Source: Oscillospiraceae bacterium (lineage in GTDB: Bacteria; Bacillota; Clostridia; Oscillospirales; Oscillospiraceae). Taken from it: a stretch of 64,000 bases of DNA. Shown piece after piece: positions 61,564 to 64,000 of this stretch. Location: contig CACYYN010000002.1 in the NCBI GenBank assembly GCA_902778665.1, positions 59,111-123,110 of the forward strand. Direction: 5' to 3'. How positions within the stretch are numbered: position 1 is the stretch's first letter; every line of letters starts with the position of its first letter. Made by a program: the position numbers and the translations under genes. The notes below the pieces were generated by a model. It worked only from the letters and a program-made list of their open reading frames with translations, did not search any database and had not been told where the DNA came from.

Positions 61564-62394
61564 TCACCATACGGTCACTTCATCCTGCGGCTCTGCAAAG
61601 GGTCCCGGCAGAGTGTTGAGAGACCGATGCGATCCGAAATAATCCCGATCGAAGACGATGTCGGACCCGTCGGGGTTTTCAATAATCCAGCCCTTGGACC
61701 AGTGGGGGCCGATCATACCGTCCTGATAGGCAGCGGGAGGTGCCCAGGTGGTCGCAGCTTTGTTGACGTTAAATCCGCTCACCGTAATATAGCCGATTCC
61801 CTCTTTCTCCGGCATAAAGCAGTTGCGCCGGACAAGGATCTCCACCTTTTCGTTGTTTGGATCCTTCCCTCTGAAATTGGCATAGAAAACAGTCTCTCCG
61901 TCTTTCTGCTCACTATACCATTTATAGGAAGAGGCCTCACTGTCCCAGGCATAGGGATCAGGTTCACCCTGCAGGCATTCCTCCAGAGTAACAGTCTCAT
62001 ACATCATGCTGTCATTCAGGAATACAGCCCCGGTATGACGTACGGTTGGCGCAAAATACCAGTCACCGCAGACCATGGTGGTATAGGGATTATATGCCCC
62101 GAATATGCTGTTGCAGACAGCAGCTCTCCAGACGTGCCCTCCATAATGCGTCCATCCGGTGAGAATCTCCGCACCTGTGATAACTGCTCCGAGAGGCTCT
62201 GCAGAACGGTAAACAATCCGATTCCCTTCTGTGCCGGCGTGGACCGGATTGACGGCTTCCCGATAGATCCCGGGAGCAACAAGAACCTCGTCCCCAGGAA
62301 GGGCGATTTTCGCAGCATCATTGATGTGGCGGAACGGTCTCTGTTCAGATCCGTCCCCGTCCCGAAATGCGTTGATATTGACGTAATAGCGCAT
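61564..62394 (-). pseudogene. Right-handed beta-helix protein with internal deletion
   Basis: 276 residues, against roughly 600 in the relatives I recall. Residues 1-about 237 are a normal N-terminal part (YYVNINAFRDGDGSEQRPF, PGDEVLVAPGIYREAV, ATTWAPPAAYQDGMIGPHW-type, KGWIIEN). The sequence then jumps to PDGSDIVFDRDYFGSHRSL and PGPFAEP, which is the usual C-terminal tail of these proteins. The beta-helix coils between are missing in frame. It has AAAGGA before the ATG, so a short protein could still be made. Related proteins are annotated as polysaccharide-lyase-like. Confidence 0.6.
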
Positions 62395-62425
62395 AAATGG
62401 ATTCCTTTCTTATGATTCGATCATC

Positions 62426-62457
62426 AAAAAACTACCTGCGGGAACAGGTAGTTTTTT
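62426..62457. terminator. Bidirectional terminator of the hydrogenase operon
   Basis: 13-bp stem AAAAAACTACCTG / CAGGTAGTTTTTT with a six-base loop, just after the ferredoxin gene on the minus strand. Confidence 0.85.
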
Positions 62458-62472
62458 GTGCTTTATAGGGGT

Positions 62473-63192
62473 TTACATAATGATTGCATCCTTCGGGCAG
62501 GCAGCCTGACAGGTGCCGCAGCCGACACAGTCATCCTCATTGAGAACCCAGGTCTTGGCCTTGCGGTCAACCACAATAGCCTCCTGCGGGCATTTCTTTG
62601 CACAGAGCGTGCAGTAGATGCACTTGGAGGGGTCGTTGACGGGCTTGCCGTCATCCCGAGGCTGAACGGGAGCCGGAGCTTCGGCAGGCTTCTCTTCTGC
62701 AGCCTTCGGTGCTTCGGCGGAGGTGACCGTTTTAGCAGCAGTTGCAGCAGCGGGAGCTGTCTCAGCAGGTTTTGAAGCTGCAGGTGCGGCAGGCTTCACA
62801 GCAGCCGGCTTCGGTGCAGGCTTTTTCTTTTCTTTGAAGTGCGTACCCGTTACAATGAGATCATCTTCCTTTGTGGCGATCATATGATAGTCCGTCGTAA
62901 GGGTGATGGCATGATCATTGCAGAAATCGGCACAGGTGTTGCAGAAGGTGCAGGAACCCAGATCAAACCGGAGTGTAATATTCTCTCCGCCCTCAACAGG
63001 GGTTCTGGTAAGGGTAATCGCCTTGCCGGCACAGACGCGGACACACATACCGCAGCCGATGCACTTGTTGGGATCGTAGGCGATTCTGCCACGATAGTTG
63101 GGGGCAGCTTCACTGGGCACGAAAGGATACATGTCGCAGCTGGGTTTGCTGAAAAGCTGGGAGATTGCCTTTTTTACAAACGGAAAATCCAT
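62473..63192 (-). CDS. Polyferredoxin-type 4x[4Fe-4S] subunit of an Ech-like complex
   Basis: 239 residues. Two N-terminal clusters (CIGCGMCVRVC and CTFCNTCADFC, about 43-95), an 85-residue Ala/Pro/Lys linker, and two C-terminal clusters (CIYCTLCAKKC and CVGCGTCQAAC, about 190-235). EchF/NuoI-like first half joined to a second ferredoxin. Carries electrons between ferredoxin and the hydrogenase small subunit, encoded three bases upstream. Confidence 0.85.
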   Translation of the reverse strand: MDFPFVKKAISQLFSKPSCDMYPFVPSEAAPNYRGRIAYDPNKCIGCGMCVRVCAGKAITLTRTPVEGGENITLRFDLGSCTFCNTCADFCNDHAITLTTDYHMIATKEDDLIVTGTHFKEKKKPAPKPAAVKPAAPAASKPAETAPAAATAAKTVTSAEAPKAAEEKPAEAPAPVQPRDDGKPVNDPSKCIYCTLCAKKCPQEAIVVDRKAKTWVLNEDDCVGCGTCQAACPKDAIIM

Positions 63193-63195
63193 ACC

Positions 63196-63771
63196 TTACT
63201 TCTCCCCTTTCTCTTCCTTCTTTTCCTCTGCTGCAGCCTCTGTGGGTGCATAGGGATTGGGAAGGGTTGCTTCCATGTTTCCGGTCTTCTTTTTCTCAGC
63301 GAGAATCTGCGTAGCAAGAAGGAGCCCGTCCATAATGGCCTGGGGTTTCGGTGTGCATCCGGCGATATCCACGTCAACATGGACATATTTGCTCAGCGGG
63401 CCGCATACGGAGTAACTGTCACGGAAGACATTACCGCTCTGCGGGCAGGACCCGCAGGTGACGATGCATCTGGGCTCCGGGATCTGTTCGAGTGTACGAA
63501 GCACACGGGGAAGGCTCTGCTTGGTAACCGGGCCCGAAACCACTGCGATATCCGCATGGCGGGGGCTGCCTACCAGTTTAAATCCGACACGTTCCGCATC
63601 ATAGCGGGGCGTAAGAACCGACACGATCTCGATATCGCAGCCGTTGCAGGAGCCTGCATTGATATGGAACAGCCAGGGAGATTTACCTGTGCTTTCTATA
63701 ATGGTTTTCTTAAACATATGGAACAGCCAGGGAGATTTACCTGTGCTTTCTATAATGGTTTTCTTAAACAT
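63196..63771 (-). CDS. echC: Ech-type [NiFe]-hydrogenase small subunit (NuoB-like) with duplicated N-terminus
   Basis: 191 residues. Cluster ligands in NAGSCNGCDIE, TCGSCPQSGNVF and IAGCTPKPQAI, the EchC/NuoB pattern. The first 18 residues (MFKKTIIESTGKSPWLFH) are repeated exactly, from a perfect 54-base tandem duplication. GGAGGAG lies before the outer ATG (63771); the inner ATG (63717) has none, so the duplicated residues are probably translated. Operon partner of EchB-like and ferredoxin subunits. A Lys/Glu tail ends the protein. Confidence 0.88.
   Translation of the reverse strand: MFKKTIIESTGKSPWLFHMFKKTIIESTGKSPWLFHINAGSCNGCDIEIVSVLTPRYDAERVGFKLVGSPRHADIAVVSGPVTKQSLPRVLRTLEQIPEPRCIVTCGSCPQSGNVFRDSYSVCGPLSKYVHVDVDIAGCTPKPQAIMDGLLLATQILAEKKKTGNMEATLPNPYAPTEAAAEEKKEEKGEK
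63664..63771 (-). repeat. Perfect 54-base tandem duplication at the start of echC
   Basis: 63664-63717 and 63718-63771 are identical base for base. The unit is a multiple of three, so the frame is kept and each copy begins with ATG. Confidence 0.95.
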
Positions 63772-63783
63772 GTCCGCTCCTCC

Positions 63784-64000
63784 TTACAGCCCGTACCATG
63801 CCAGAACCAGGCTGATTGCAGCAAGGCCCGACACGACCGTCCAATAGTATTTGAAAAGCTGCTCAATCTTGAGCCTTGCGGTGGAAGCATCCATCAGTGC
63901 GACAACACAGATGGTGATCACCACACAGAAGAAGAAATTGATAAGACCGTCGACAAGAATCACGCCCGTGCCGAGTCCGCCAAGGAAAAGTGCCACGAAC
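63784..64000 (-). CDS. echB: Ech/NuoH-like membrane subunit, C-terminal fragment
   Basis: Open to the window edge; 71 residues visible including FVALFLGG and two helices (about LINFFFCVVITICVVALM and YYWTVVSGLAAISLVLAWYG) with TARLKIEQ between them, matching the end of NuoH/HyfC/EchB proteins. Forms the membrane arm that couples hydrogenase electron flow to ion pumping. Twelve bases separate it from echC. Confidence 0.7.
   Translation of the reverse strand, partial: FVALFLGGLGTGVILVDGLINFFFCVVITICVVALMDASTARLKIEQLFKYYWTVVSGLAAISLVLAWYGL

Overview
The window looks like a chromosomal segment of a moderately GC-rich, anaerobic member of the Clostridia (Bacillota), perhaps a gut or rumen lineage. 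This is inferred from gene families: an IreB-type regulator, DUF1292, DUF975, DegV, type III glutamine synthetase, class A PBP, a SAM-I riboswitch on metK, a circularly permuted GH3-type protein and an Ech-type hydrogenase fragment. No species can be named from sequence alone. I saw no phage, transposase, CRISPR array, rRNA or convincing tRNA.

Layout. 1-1.3 kb: the 3' part of a TetM/EF-G-like protein fused to a YacP/Rae1-like NYN nuclease domain. 1.5-6.2 kb: galactose-type ABC transporter (mglB-mglA-mglC and a small membrane protein). 6.5-8.5 kb: DUF975 and FtsW/RodA proteins. 8.6-11.5 kb: tsaE-tsaB-upp-DUF1015. 11.5-19.3 kb: an anchored solute-binding-like protein, threonine ammonia-lyase, glutamine synthetase III, a two-TM hypothetical and DegV. 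19.4-26.3 kb: malE-malF-malG-malQ behind twin LacI-type operators, preceded by pfkB-lacI. 26.3-35.7 kb: YgjP protease, IreB, pheS-pheT, alr, NlpC/P60 and PBP1A. 35.8-38.4 kb: DUF1292, a probable 6S RNA, a NUDIX protein and metK under a SAM-I riboswitch. 38.4-46.1 kb: an AEC transporter, a membrane-anchored permuted GH3 protein lacking its nucleophile, and a 2.8-kb segment (HAD phosphatase, TetR, CPBP protease) bracketed by two near-identical terminator-like repeats. 46.2-55.5 kb: two MetNI-type transporter clusters with an aminotransferase, an M20 amidohydrolase and an Asp/Glu racemase-like protein. 55.6-64 kb: CDF transporter, CmpB-like membrane protein, CobW GTPase-RHH-SPFH operon, gamma-glutamyltransferase, an internally deleted beta-helix protein, and the end of an Ech-like hydrogenase operon.

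The most notable region is 50.1-55.5 kb. A strong promoter transcribes a short, previously unannotatable ORF of 33 codons with 10 Met codons, followed by an intrinsic terminator and then metQ-metN-metI-M20-metQ. This has the anatomy of a methionine leader-peptide attenuator. The first gene it controls encodes a MetQ whose two halves are in swapped order relative to the canonical MetQ in the same operon, so it is a natural circular permutation. metK, 17 kb away, uses a SAM-I riboswitch instead, so this cell appears to sense SAM and Met-tRNA (or translation of Met codons) by separate RNA devices.

Functionally the window mixes housekeeping (tRNA t6A modification, PheRS, cell wall synthesis, SAM synthesis) with nutrient capture (galactose, alpha-glucan/maltose-type sugars, methionine or N-acyl amino acids), nitrogen assimilation and hydrogen/energy metabolism. 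Most genes lie on the minus strand in tight operons with strong Shine-Dalgarno sites.
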